Positions 1 through 8,272 of a stretch of 64,000 nucleotides of DNA are shown here, piece by piece. The first letter of the stretch is position 1. Every line of letters starts with the position of its first letter. The position numbers were made by a program, and so were the translations under genes. The stretch lies in NCBI GenBank assembly GCA_029211145.1, contig JARGEQ010000051.1:1-64000 (forward strand). The letters run 5' to 3'. The notes beneath the pieces are model-generated. The model had not been told where the DNA came from. It did not search any database and saw only the letters and a program-made list of their open reading frames with translations. The stretch comes from Marinimicrococcus flavescens (GTDB lineage: Bacteria > Pseudomonadota > Alphaproteobacteria > Geminicoccales > Geminicoccaceae).

Positions 1-320
1 GCAGGCTTCCCAGCCGCCGCCTGCACATCCCCTCTACATCAACAATCACGATGTCAAAGAGCACTGGACCGAGGGTGTCATGTGGGCCTTTTTGGCCCCC
101 GCGTCAACCGCTGTCCGAAACTTCCTGCCCCCGTCTCCGGCGGCGGGCGGATACCTACCCCTCGGCCCGACGGAGATCAAGCGCTTTTTTCACCTTCTCG
201 CGACAGGACCGCGACGGAGCGATGACAGACCCCGGCACGCCACTACCGGGCCCCACGTGGCGCCGCCCCACCTGACGGAGAAAAGAACAGAAAAGCCGCG
301 CGCAGCGCCTCCGCCCCGCC
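1..320. other. Left-edge non-coding stretch
   Basis: I see no convincing gene here; reading frames that cross it look like composition artefacts. It holds the 3' flank of the minus-strand AsmA gene, including one copy of the three-copy 3'-end element (272-309). The first 60 bases are less GC-rich than the rest and may be the flank of a gene outside the window. Confidence 0.5.
272..309 (-). repeat. 3'-end element, copy 1 (possible terminator)
   Basis: On the minus strand this reads GGCGCTGCGCGCGGC (309 to 295) followed by a 23-base T/C-rich tract ending in GTCAG (294 to 272). It starts 12 bases past the stop of the AsmA gene, in the same direction. The same 15-mer followed by a T-rich tract recurs at 3169 (plus) and 3423 (minus), each time downstream of a gene end. 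The GCGC arms form only a short stem, so a terminator role is inferred from position and T-tract. Confidence 0.45.
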
Positions 321-2615
321 CTAACGCCGCCCGCCGAGAAGCCCCTCGAGGCCACGCCGCAGCCTATCCGCGGCATCCCGGGCCCCGTCCACGGCCGGAT
401 CCGCCCTGCCGGCGCCGCTGCCCGCGGGCGGCTCTCGCGGGGCCGCCCCATCCCCTTCCGGCAGCACCTCACCGCAGACGTCGCCAGCCTGCCCTCCCTG
501 CAGCCCGAGCAGGCCGCCCAGAAGGGCGGCTGCCGCCCGCCTCGCGGCCTCGCTCTCGTCGATGCCCGGGTCGGGCTCCATGAGCGTGCCCTTGAGCTTG
601 ACCGGCAAAGCGAGGTCGAGGCCGCCCACCCGCGAGCGCGGCGTGAGGAGAAGATCCAGGCGCTCGCGGCCGAGATCGATGCTGCCGCTGGCGAGGACCC
701 GCGAGACCGAGGTCTCGAGGACGGCGGTACGCAGCCGGGCCACGCCGTCGGCAACGGGGATCTCGAAGCGGCCGCAGCGCAGATCCACCCAGCCCCGAGG
801 ATCACCAAAGAGGGCAGCAGCGATCCGCCGCCCGCCTTCCAGCCCGTCCAGCACGCCGACGCGCAGCCGGCCGGCAGCCAGCACCGCCTCGAGCTCGCCG
901 TCGAGGGAGCCTGCGAGGGCCGCAGGGCTGGCGCCGGCACCGGCCAGCCGCAGCTTCAGGCGACCCTTGCTCTCCACAAGGTCCTCCCGGCCGAACGCCG
1001 CCAGCAGGGCCGCCATGTCGATACCGGGCGCATCGAGCTCGAGCTGCAGGGCCGGCGGCCCCTTGCGGGCGTCCAGCACCAGTCGCCCGCCCGCGGCGTT
1101 CCCCGCGAGATGAAGCTTCATCGGCGCCAGCTCGAGGCGACGCTCCTCCAAGAGCAGGCGCGCTGCCGCCATCTCGAGCAACAACCCGGGCAGCCTCAGC
1201 TCGCCGGCCGACAGCTCGAGGTCGAGATCGACCAGGCCCAGCGCCCCGAGATCGAGGGGCTCTTTGGAAAAGAGACGCTCGCGCCGGTCCTTCGTGCCGG
1301 AACCGCCGCTTCCGGACCGCCCCGCGACGCCTTTCTCCCCGGCAAAGGCCGCCAGATCGAGACGGGGCGCATTGAGCTCGCCCTCGATCCGCGGCCGCGG
1401 CCCCTCGCGCCGCAGCAGCAGCCCGCCGACGAGCTCGTTCGTCCCGAGCCCGAGGCGCAAGCCCGGCAGCGCCAGCCGGCCGGCATTGCCCTCGGCCCGC
1501 ACCGCCAGCGCCACCTTCCCCTCCGGCAGCCTGCGCCCCAGGAGCTGCGCCAGCGCGCCATTGTCCTGCCCCTCGGCGCGGATGTCCAGCGCCAGCCCCT
1601 CCAGTCGTGCGACATCGCCGATCCGCCCTTCGGCGGCGATGTCGAGACCCGCGAAGCGCGCCGTGGCGTCGAGCTCTTCCAGCGCCGGCCCGCCCGCCGG
1701 CCCCGCCACGCGCCCGGCGAGGCGCACCCGCTCCAGCGCGTCCAAGAGCTGCGGGCTCACCCCCAAGGACGCATCGATAGCCAAAAGCCGCTCGGGCCGC
1801 CTGGTCTCGACACTCACCTTCAGATCGAGACGCTCGGGCTGCAGCGGGCGGAGCACCGTGCCGGCGATAGTGACGTCCGCATCCAGGGCCTCGCCATCGA
1901 GCCGCACCGGCCAGGGCTCATCCCCCGTCACCAGAGCCGCGAGCGGGCCCAGCTCGCCCTCGAGCTCGACCCGCCGCCCGTTGATGGTGCCGCGCGCCTC
2001 CAGGCCGATGGGCTGGTCCAGCCCGCCGGTCTCCGCCTCCAGCCGGTCGACTGCCACCGCCAGCAGGGCGCCGGAGCGCCCGTCCCGCCAGCTCAGCACG
2101 GAATCGACGATGCGCAGCGAGCGCACCAGCGGCAACGTCGCCGGCCCGTCGCCCTCGCCGGCAGCGCCCCGACCCGCGGCATCGGTGCTTTGCGGGGCGC
2201 GCGCCCCGGCCTCGCCGGAAGGCTTCACCGGCGACCAGTTGCCGCGCCCCTGCGCATCGGTCTCGAGGACGATATCGGCCCCCTCGATGGCGATGCTCGC
2301 GATGTCGGCCTCGCCGCGCAGCAGGGGCAGCAGCGCCAGCCGCACCGCGAGCCGGCGGACCCGCGCCATCTCGGGCCGCGTGCCCCAGGTGGCGTTGGCC
2401 AGGGTGACATTGCCGAGCGCCACTGTCGGGCGTAGCGAGAAGGCGAGGCCGATCTCGCCGCCGACCGTGACCTCGCGACCCAGCGCCTCGCTGGCGCGCG
2501 CCTCCAGATAGGGCCGGTAGCGCTCGAGGTCGACCAGCGCCACGGCGGCGAGCAGAAGGGCCGGCACCGTCACCAGCAGGATGGCGAGAACGAGGAGCGT
2601 CTTGCGAAGGCGCAT
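321..2615 (-). CDS. AsmA family protein
   Basis: A 764-residue protein with one N-terminal membrane segment (about residues 7-27) followed by a long periplasmic region. The first 150 residues have the AsmA pattern: the helix, then DLERYRPYLEARASEALGR, then the VALGNVTLANATWG stretch. AsmA-like proteins are thought to span the inner membrane and periplasm and to influence outer-membrane lipid transport and assembly. A low-complexity Ala/Gly/Arg region lies at the C-terminus. It is divergent from rpmF and has no same-strand partner in view. A second, unrelated-length AsmA-like gene lies at 20728-23865. The family is clear; the specific role is not. Confidence 0.85.
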   Translation of the reverse strand: MRLRKTLLVLAILLVTVPALLLAAVALVDLERYRPYLEARASEALGREVTVGGEIGLAFSLRPTVALGNVTLANATWGTRPEMARVRRLAVRLALLPLLRGEADIASIAIEGADIVLETDAQGRGNWSPVKPSGEAGARAPQSTDAAGRGAAGEGDGPATLPLVRSLRIVDSVLSWRDGRSGALLAVAVDRLEAETGGLDQPIGLEARGTINGRRVELEGELGPLAALVTGDEPWPVRLDGEALDADVTIAGTVLRPLQPERLDLKVSVETRRPERLLAIDASLGVSPQLLDALERVRLAGRVAGPAGGPALEELDATARFAGLDIAAEGRIGDVARLEGLALDIRAEGQDNGALAQLLGRRLPEGKVALAVRAEGNAGRLALPGLRLGLGTNELVGGLLLRREGPRPRIEGELNAPRLDLAAFAGEKGVAGRSGSGGSGTKDRRERLFSKEPLDLGALGLVDLDLELSAGELRLPGLLLEMAAARLLLEERRLELAPMKLHLAGNAAGGRLVLDARKGPPALQLELDAPGIDMAALLAAFGREDLVESKGRLKLRLAGAGASPAALAGSLDGELEAVLAAGRLRVGVLDGLEGGRRIAAALFGDPRGWVDLRCGRFEIPVADGVARLRTAVLETSVSRVLASGSIDLGRERLDLLLTPRSRVGGLDLALPVKLKGTLMEPDPGIDESEAARRAAAALLGGLLGLQGGQAGDVCGEVLPEGDGAAPREPPAGSGAGRADPAVDGARDAADRLRRGLEGLLGGRR

Positions 2616-2727
2616 GCTGTCTCCCAGCGGGCAGCCTCTCTATCCCGGCCCGCATCATAGGCCCTGCAGGGGTGCCGGACACGCTCGCTTCGTGCAAGGC
2701 CCGCGCACCGCATCCACTGGCCGGTCG

Positions 2728-2756
2728 TTGACCTCGCGCCGCTGTTCTTTTATGTA
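2728..2756 (+). promoter_or_regulatory. Probable rpmF promoter
   Basis: TTGACC (2728-2733), 17 bases, TATGTA (2751-2756), about 60 bases upstream of the rpmF ATG. The -35 matches five of six bases of the sigma-70 consensus and the spacing is ideal. Called by eye; no start-site data. Confidence 0.55.
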
Positions 2757-2817
2757 GCGCCGCACGTCACGCGTGGGCGGGCCACCGCGTGCCTGCCTGC
2801 TATCGAGGATTCGGACG

Positions 2818-3018
2818 ATGGCCGTACCCAAGAAGAAGGTGAGCCCTTCGCGCCGCGACATGCGTCGCGCGCATTTGGCGCTCACTGTCCCCAACGTGGT
2901 CGAGGACAAGGATACGGGCGAGTTCCGTCGTCCGCATCACGTCGATCTCAAGACCGGCATGTACAAGGGCCGCCAGGTTCTTGTGAAGAAGGAGAAGGTG
3001 GCGTCCGACGAGGAGTGA
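2818..3018 (+). CDS. rpmF: 50S ribosomal protein L32
   Basis: A 66-residue protein beginning [19 protein letters not shown], the classic start of bacterial L32 of the large ribosomal subunit. The N-terminal basic tail and the [15 protein letters not shown] region are typical of the alphaproteobacterial form, which lacks the zinc-binding cysteines. Start chosen at the internal ATG at 2818, because the extra upstream residues match nothing in the family. A sigma-70-like promoter lies just upstream and a perfect hairpin terminator follows at 3069-3101. In many bacteria plsX follows rpmF; it does not here. Confidence 0.97.
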   Translation: MAVPKKKVSPSRRDMRRAHLALTVPNVVEDKDTGEFRRPHHVDLKTGMYKGRQVLVKKEKVASDEE

Positions 3019-3068
3019 TCCTCGACGACGCCCCTGCCCCGCGCCAGCGCGAGGGCCGGGACATGCGG

Positions 3069-3101
3069 AAAGGCCGGTGCCGGCAACGGGCACCGGCCTT
3101 T
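3069..3101 (+). terminator. Intrinsic terminator after rpmF
   Basis: A perfect 13-bp stem, AAAGGCCGGTGCC (3069-3081) with GGCACCGGCCTTT (3089-3101), around a 7-base loop, 50 bases past the rpmF stop. The outer A/T pairs supply a short U-run at the end of the stem. Confidence 0.85.
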
Positions 3102-3168
3102 CGCATTTCAAAGGCCCGGCAGGGCGGCTGGCAGGGGAGCGGGCCCGGTCCGTCCCGCCGCTGGCGCG

Positions 3169-3206
3169 GGCGCTGCGCGCGGCTTTCGCTTTTTCTCTTC
3201 TGTCAG
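3169..3206 (+). repeat. 3'-end element, copy 2
   Basis: GGCGCTGCGCGCGGC (3169-3183), then a 23-base T/C-rich tract ending in GTCAG (3184-3206), then TTGGCGGCGG. The 15-mer is identical to the copies at 295-309 and 3409-3423, and the pyrimidine tract has the same length and ending as copy 1. It lies 150 bases downstream of rpmF in the same direction, beyond the clear terminator. Confidence 0.45.
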
Positions 3207-3390
3207 TTGGCGGCGGTGAGGGTTCAGCGGATCCTCGGCTTTGCCGGTGATCCTGCCGGGCCGGGACTTCGCCGCCGCATCTCCTCGACCCTCCGCAAGA
3301 GCGACACGAGAGCGGCCAACGGACCGTGGGCAGGTGCGGTAGCGGTGGCCTCAGCGAGATGGCGCGCCTGCCGGACCCGCCGCCGACCCC

Positions 3391-3423
3391 GGGAGAACAA
3401 AAAAACTGGCCGCGCGCAGCGCC
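3391..3423 (-). repeat. 3'-end element, copy 3
   Basis: On the minus strand, GGCGCTGCGCGCGGC (3423 to 3409) followed by CAGTTTTTTTGTTCTCCC (3408 to 3391). It is about 116 bases past the stop of the truncated dehydrogenase gene, in the same direction. The seven-T run makes it the most terminator-like of the three copies. Confidence 0.45.
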
Positions 3424-3539
3424 TTGCACGGCACTGCCGCCACGCCCCTGCGTCATCCCTCCGGCCTCCTCGGCCATGCCCGCAGGGCAGCCTGCACCGT
3501 TCGTTGGCAGCACGCGCATCCGGCGGACCGGGACCCGCC

Positions 3540-3977
3540 CTAGCGCCAGCGCCCGAAGGCACGTGCCCGGCGGAGCCGGTCCTTTGCCAGCCGCAGGGCC
3601 GCATCCCGCGCCATGGCGGTCTCGTCGGTGCCCATGTCGGGGCCGGGGATGTAGTCGACGAGGCCTTCGATGGAGCGGGCGAAGGCGCGCACGAGCTGCT
3701 CGCGCTCCTCGACGGGCCGCCGCGGGTCGCCAGCGATCACCGCCTTGCCGCCGCCATGCGGCAAGCCGGCAGCGGCGTTCTTGAGGCTCATCGCCCGGGC
3801 CAGCCGGAAACACTCCACAAGGGTGACGTCGGGGGCCATCCGCACGCCGCCGATGGCAGGCCCCAGCGCCACATTGTCGATGACGAGGATCGCGCGCAGC
3901 CCGACGGACGGGCGGTGGAGATGAAGAACCGCCTTCGGCCCCCACTCGTCGGCAAGGGCGACGGGATCGCCCGGCAT
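3540..3977 (-). pseudogene. Truncated Glu/Leu/Phe/Val dehydrogenase, N-terminal domain only
   Basis: A 145-residue reading frame that matches only the dimerisation/substrate domain of the ELFV dehydrogenase family, whose members are normally 350-450 residues. The glycine-rich loop with the substrate lysine (AGLPHGGGKAVIAGDP) and the PGPDMGTDE motif with the catalytic aspartate are present. Directly after that the sequence turns into an Arg/Ala-rich tail and stops; the NAD-binding Rossmann domain is missing. A good ribosome site (GGGAG, 8 bases before the ATG) and a 13-base gap to the E2 stop show it belongs to the 2-oxoacid dehydrogenase operon. Leucine dehydrogenase makes the branched-chain 2-oxoacids that such a complex could oxidise, so this may be the remnant of a matched enzyme. 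Confidence 0.7.
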
Positions 3978-3990
3978 GAAACGCTCTCCC

Positions 3991-5070
3991 TCAGCCAGGC
4001 TGTTCGAGATCGGCGATTACCGCAGCCATGAAGCGGGCCGCCTCGCCGCCCATCACCGCGCGATGGTCGAAGGTCAAGGAGAGCGGCAGCAGGCGCGTCA
4101 CGCGGATCGCCCCGTCCTGCACCCGGACATCCTCGCGCAGCCGCCCGGCCCCGAGGATCGCCACTTGCGGCGGCAGGACCACCAGCTGCGCATGGCGGCC
4201 GCCGAACATGCCGAAATTGCTGAGCGTGATGGTGGCCCCCACCAGCTCCTCGCGGGGCACGATGCGGGTGCGCACGGCTTCCTTCATGCGCTCGAGACCG
4301 CGACGGAGATCCTCGCGCGAGCGGCTGGCCACGTCGTGCAGCACCGGCACGAAGAGCCCCTCTTGTGTGTCCATGGCAATGCCGAGATCGACGCTGCGGT
4401 GAAGCACCCGGTTCTCGCCCTCGTCCACGAGGTGGGCGTTGAGGGCGGGCTCGGCGGCGCAGGCCGTGCCGATCGCCCGCACCAGCCGGGTGGTGACGTC
4501 GCTGTCCCGTCCCCACGCGCCGATGTCGGCCTCGTCGTTGACGGTGGCCGGCACCACCACGGCGTGGGCGCGGGCCATGTTGCGGGCCATGGCCCGGCGC
4601 ACCCCGCGCAGCGGCTCGGCACCGCCGGGCCGCAGCTCGGCTGCCTTCTCGACGTCGGCGCGGCTCACCGTGCCCTCGGGGCCGGTGGCAACCACCGCGG
4701 CGAGGTCGACGCCCAGCTCCTCGGCGCGCCGGCGCACCGCGGGGGCGGCACGGATCGCCCGGCGCTGCCCGCCGGGTGCGCGCGGGCGCGGCGTCTCGCG
4801 CACCAGCTCGCCGACGATGGCGCCGCGATCCTCGCCGCCCTCGTCGAAATCCACCAGGGCGGCGCCGATCGGCAGGATGGCGCCGGGTGTCGCGTGCAGG
4901 CGGGCGATCCGGCCCGATTGCGGCGAGGGAATCTCGACCACCGCCTTGTCGGTCTCGACCGAGAGCAGCGGCTGGTCGGCCACCACGTGATCGCCCTCGC
5001 CCACATGCCAGGCGACGATCTCCGCCTCCTGCAGGCCCTCGCCCAGGTCGGGAAGCATGAAGCTCTTCAT
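3991..5070 (-). CDS. 2-oxoacid dehydrogenase complex E2 (dihydrolipoamide acyltransferase)
   Basis: A 359-residue acyltransferase core subunit. Order: one lipoyl domain (residues 1-75, lipoylated lysine K42 in VETDKAVVEIPSP), a peripheral subunit-binding domain (about 107-143), and the catalytic acyltransferase domain. The active-site histidine is at about 336 in FDHRAVMGGEAARF. The usual motif is HxxxDG; here the aspartate position holds methionine. The ATG overlaps the E1beta stop (ATGA). Single-lipoyl E2s of this size occur in branched-chain, acetoin and some pyruvate complexes. The adjoining leucine-dehydrogenase remnant favours branched-chain 2-oxoacids. No E3 gene is in the operon, so a shared lipoamide dehydrogenase elsewhere is presumed. 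Confidence 0.9.
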   Translation of the reverse strand: MKSFMLPDLGEGLQEAEIVAWHVGEGDHVVADQPLLSVETDKAVVEIPSPQSGRIARLHATPGAILPIGAALVDFDEGGEDRGAIVGELVRETPRPRAPGGQRRAIRAAPAVRRRAEELGVDLAAVVATGPEGTVSRADVEKAAELRPGGAEPLRGVRRAMARNMARAHAVVVPATVNDEADIGAWGRDSDVTTRLVRAIGTACAAEPALNAHLVDEGENRVLHRSVDLGIAMDTQEGLFVPVLHDVASRSREDLRRGLERMKEAVRTRIVPREELVGATITLSNFGMFGGRHAQLVVLPPQVAILGAGRLREDVRVQDGAIRVTRLLPLSLTFDHRAVMGGEAARFMAAVIADLEQPG

Positions 5071-6047
5071 CGGTAGCCCATCAGGCGGCGGGCGGCGGCG
5101 GCGATGCGCTCGGCGTCCGGCAGATAGTGGTCCTCCAGGCGCGGCAGGGGGACAGGCACGTCGAAGCCTGTGACCCGCTCGACCGGCGCCAGCAGCGAGA
5201 ACAGGCCCTCGCCGGCGAGCAGGGCCGCGATCTCGGCGGCGGGCCCGTAGCTGCGCGGCGCCTCGTGGGCGATCACGCAGCGCCCGCTGCGCCGCACCGC
5301 ATCGAGGATGGTGCCGGCATCGAGGGGCTTGAGGGTGGCGACGTCGATGACACCGGCCTCGATCCCCTCCCCGGCCAGCAGGTCGGCGGCCTCGAGGATG
5401 CGCGCCAGCGAGGCGCCCCAGCCCACCAGCGTCACGTCCGTGCCGTCGCGGACCTTGAAGCACTGGTCGAGGGGCAGCGCCTCGCCGTCGTCCGGGACCT
5501 CCTCGCGGACCGCCCGGTAGAGCCGCTTGGGCTCGAGGAAGACGACCGGATCGGGGTCGCGGATGGCGGCCAGCATCAGCCCGTAGGCGCGCCGCGGCGT
5601 GGAGGGGATCACGGTGCGGATGCCCGGCATGTGGGCGTAGAAGGTCTCGGGGCTCTCAGAGTGGTGCTCGGGCGCGCGGATGCCGCCGCCATAGGGAGCG
5701 CGGATCACGATGGGGCAGGAAAGCCGGCCCCGGGTCCTGTTCCGCAGCCGGCCGGCATGGTTCACCAGCTGGTCGATGGCGGGGTAGAGAAACCCGTCGA
5801 ACTGGAACTCGACCACCGGCCGCATGCGCTGGGCGCCGAGGCCCACGGCGAGCCCTGCCAGCAGCGCCTCGGAGAGCGGGGTGTCGATCACGCGCTCCTC
5901 GCCGAACCGCTCGACCAAACCCTCGGTGGCGCGAAAGACGCCGCCGTCATGGCCGACATCCTCGCCGAGCACGACGACGTCCGGATCCTCCTCCATGGCT
6001 CGGGCCATGGCATCGCGGATCGCCTCCACCATGGTGAGCGCGGTCAT
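5067..6047 (-). CDS. 2-oxoacid dehydrogenase complex E1 component, beta subunit
   Basis: A 326-residue transketolase-type pyrimidine-binding subunit. Family marks include VVVLGEDVGHDGGVFRATEGL near the N-terminus (with the ThDP-activating glutamate region), the RAPYGGGIRAPEHHSES loop, and the C-terminal transketolase domain (VTLVGWGASL, IDVATLKPLD). It pairs with the alpha subunit encoded just upstream to form the thiamine-diphosphate decarboxylase E1, which passes the acyl group to the lipoyl arm of E2. Start chosen at 6047, where the ATG overlaps the stop of the alpha gene (ATGA); the next gene overlaps its own stop the same way. Confidence 0.93.
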   Translation of the reverse strand: MTALTMVEAIRDAMARAMEEDPDVVVLGEDVGHDGGVFRATEGLVERFGEERVIDTPLSEALLAGLAVGLGAQRMRPVVEFQFDGFLYPAIDQLVNHAGRLRNRTRGRLSCPIVIRAPYGGGIRAPEHHSESPETFYAHMPGIRTVIPSTPRRAYGLMLAAIRDPDPVVFLEPKRLYRAVREEVPDDGEALPLDQCFKVRDGTDVTLVGWGASLARILEAADLLAGEGIEAGVIDVATLKPLDAGTILDAVRRSGRCVIAHEAPRSYGPAAEIAALLAGEGLFSLLAPVERVTGFDVPVPLPRLEDHYLPDAERIAAAARRLMGYR

Positions 6048-7138
6048 CGGCCCTCTCCCCCGGCGCGCGCTCCCAGCGCCGCGATCGCGGCCCGCTGCCC
6101 CTCCATGGCGGCGGGCAGCTCGGCGAAGACGTGATCGATCATGGCGGTGGCGGGCTGACCGGTGCGGGCGAGATAGGCCTCGGCGGCAGCGTCGACCTCG
6201 CGGGCGCAGTCTGCCAGCAGCTTCTCCTCGTCGCCCTTGCTCCACCAGTCGCGCGCCACGAGGAAGCCGCGCAGGCGGCCCACCGGCTCGGCCTTCCAGC
6301 GCTCGCTCACCTCCTTGTCGTCCCGGTAGCGGCGCGCGTCGTCGGCGGTGGTGTGGTCGGAGAGCCGGTAGGTGAGCGCCTCGATCAGCCGCGGCTGGCG
6401 CTCGTCGCGGGCCATGGCCAGGGCCCGCTCCATGACCGCACGCACCGCGATCACGTCGTTGCCGTCCACCTGCTCGCCCTCGAAGCCGGCCGCGATGGCT
6501 TTTTGGGCGAGCGTCTTCGCCGCAGTCTGCTTGGAGCGCGGCACCGAGATCGCCCACTCGTTGTTGTTGACCACGAAGACCAGCGGCAGGCGCCACACGC
6601 CAGCCGCGTTCATGGCCTCATAGACATCGCCCTTGGAGGTGGCGCCATCGCCCATCACGCAGACCGCCACGCGCGGCTCGCGGCGCAGTCTGAAGGCCAG
6701 CGCCACGCCGGCGGCATGCGCCGCCTGGGTCCCGACCGGGACGCAGATGGGAAAGTCCTCGCGCGGGCCGGCGAAGTCGGAGCCGCGCTCGTCGCCGCCC
6801 CAATAGGCGAAGATCTCCTCCAGCGTAACGCCGCGCAATATCTGCGCGCCCTGCTCGCGGAACGAGGGCACCAGCACGTCCTCGGGCCGCATGGCGGCGC
6901 CGATGCCCACCGTCACCGCCTCCTGGCCCAGCGAGGAGGCGAAGGTGCCGAGCCGCCCGGTGCGCTGCAGCGCCACCGCCTTGGCGTCGAAGGTGCGGGT
7001 GAGAACCATGGAGCGGTAGAGCCGCACGAGCTCGTCGCGATCGCCGGCGAAGGCCGGCAGCCGCTCCGCGCAGGTGCCATCCGCGTTCAGGTAGGCAGTC
7101 CGTTCGACCGCGAAACTCGCGACCTGCTGCATCGCCAC
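6044..7138 (-). CDS. 2-oxoacid dehydrogenase complex E1 component, alpha subunit
   Basis: A 364-residue ThDP-binding subunit. The cofactor motif GDG (163-165) through NN (191-192) is intact in a segment beginning GDGATSKGDVYEAMNAAG. SFREQGA, GTQAAHAAG and the phosphorylation-loop-like LSDHTTADDARRYRD region are also typical. It is the first gene of the operon alpha-beta-E2-truncated dehydrogenase, divergent from a LysR regulator 237 bases away that is the likely controller. The loop and separate alpha/beta genes fit branched-chain 2-oxoacid or pyruvate/acetoin dehydrogenases; branched-chain is my preference from context. Confidence 0.92.
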   Translation of the reverse strand: MAMQQVASFAVERTAYLNADGTCAERLPAFAGDRDELVRLYRSMVLTRTFDAKAVALQRTGRLGTFASSLGQEAVTVGIGAAMRPEDVLVPSFREQGAQILRGVTLEEIFAYWGGDERGSDFAGPREDFPICVPVGTQAAHAAGVALAFRLRREPRVAVCVMGDGATSKGDVYEAMNAAGVWRLPLVFVVNNNEWAISVPRSKQTAAKTLAQKAIAAGFEGEQVDGNDVIAVRAVMERALAMARDERQPRLIEALTYRLSDHTTADDARRYRDDKEVSERWKAEPVGRLRGFLVARDWWSKGDEEKLLADCAREVDAAAEAYLARTGQPATAMIDHVFAELPAAMEGQRAAIAALGARAGGEGR

Positions 7139-7258
7139 CGCCTCCTCCTCGCCTCATCCTACAATGGACGAACAGACGGGCGGCCTCGTCAACCCAAGAA
7201 CACGTTCCTTGGCACACTGGCGTGCACAGGTCGTCCCCGCTCTTCCTCCCGGCCGCCT

Positions 7259-7300
7259 TTCAAGTGTACAAACAATTGATCGGTCTCCTTCAAGTCGACA
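7259..7300. promoter_or_regulatory. Direct repeats in the LysR / E1alpha intergenic region
   Basis: TTCAAGTGTACA (7259-7270) and TTCAAGTCGACA (7289-7300) match at 10 of 12 positions and are exactly 30 bases apart, about three helical turns. A minus-strand promoter-like pair for the E1 operon overlaps them (TTGAAG, 17 bases, TGTACA, reading from about 7293 to 7265). They are the best candidates for LysR binding sites, but this is by eye. Confidence 0.35.
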
Positions 7301-7375
7301 CCGGCGCGTCACCCCAGGCTCGCGGCCCGATACTTCGGCAGACCGTCCGTTCCGTTCCCAGCAGTTAGAAAGACG

Positions 7376-8263
7376 ATGCGCCTCAGACACATCGAAGCCT
7401 TCTACGCGATCCGCAAGGCCGGCTCGATCAATGCCGCGGCCCGTCTCCTGAACATCTCCCAACCGGCGCTGAGCAAGACCATCCAGCATGCCGAGACGGT
7501 GATCGGGTTCAAGCTGTTCGAGCGGGTGCGCCGAAGGCTCGTCCCGACGGCGGAGGCGGAGCTGTTGTTCGCGGAGGCGGAGAAGATCTACCGCGGCATC
7601 GAGGAGCTGCGCCGCCTCGCCAGCAACCTCCAGCGTGGCGCCGTCAGCAATCTTCGGGTGGGCTTCCTGCCGAGCCTCGGGATCGGCCTGGCGCCCCGCG
7701 CCATCACCACGCTGCGCCAGGCCAACCCGCAGCTCTCCTTCGACATCCGCACGCTGAACTATGACGAGATCGTCACCAAGCTGCTGTCGCTGGAGATCGA
7801 TATCGGGCTCGCCTACGACATCCACAGGAAGGCCGGCATCCGCAGCACGACGCTCGGCGAGGCGCGTCTGGTCTATGTCCAGCAGCGCGCCGCCGCACCC
7901 CGCGCACGGCCGGAGCGGATGACGCTGGAGGAGATCGATCTGGAGCGGCTGGTCGGGCTGGAGATCGATTCGCCCGTGGGCTCGCTGCTGTGCGACGCTT
8001 TCACCGCGCGGGGCCTGGTCTATGCGCCGGCGATCCAGGTGCACACCTATTCGGTGGCCGCCGCCTTCGCCAGCGAGAGCGTCGGCTGCGCGGTGGTCGA
8101 CCAGTTCACCGCGCACGCCTGGCGGCACAGCCTCGACGTCATTCCGCTCGAGCCGCCGCTCTCCTTCTCCGTGGTGGCCTTGACGCCCGAGCTCGCCACG
8201 CCCTCGCAGACGCTGCAGCACTTCATGACGGTGCTGCGCCAGGGCTGCCTCGAGCTGGCCTGA
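7376..8263 (+). CDS. LysR family transcriptional regulator
   Basis: A 295-residue regulator. The N-terminal winged helix-turn-helix (residues 1-60) carries the LysR signature FYAIRKAGSINAAARLLNISQ; a linker helix and the two-lobed co-inducer-binding domain follow (about 90-295). It is divergently transcribed from the 2-oxoacid dehydrogenase operon, the usual layout for a LysR activator and its target, with direct repeats in the shared region. The effector cannot be deduced; a branched-chain 2-oxoacid or amino acid would fit. It converges on the amidase gene with only 9 bases between stops. Confidence 0.9.
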   Translation: MRLRHIEAFYAIRKAGSINAAARLLNISQPALSKTIQHAETVIGFKLFERVRRRLVPTAEAELLFAEAEKIYRGIEELRRLASNLQRGAVSNLRVGFLPSLGIGLAPRAITTLRQANPQLSFDIRTLNYDEIVTKLLSLEIDIGLAYDIHRKAGIRSTTLGEARLVYVQQRAAAPRARPERMTLEEIDLERLVGLEIDSPVGSLLCDAFTARGLVYAPAIQVHTYSVAAAFASESVGCAVVDQFTAHAWRHSLDVIPLEPPLSFSVVALTPELATPSQTLQHFMTVLRQGCLELA

Positions 8264-8272
8264 GCGGCCGGC

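Larger units (their letters stand above)
3019..3539. other. Intergenic region between rpmF and the truncated dehydrogenase gene
   Basis: No gene supported. It holds the rpmF terminator (3069-3101) and two converging copies of the three-copy 3'-end element (plus strand 3169-3206; minus strand 3423-3391). The C-terminal, NAD-binding half of the dehydrogenase at 3540-3977 would be expected here, but I cannot recognise it in any minus-strand frame. Confidence 0.5.
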
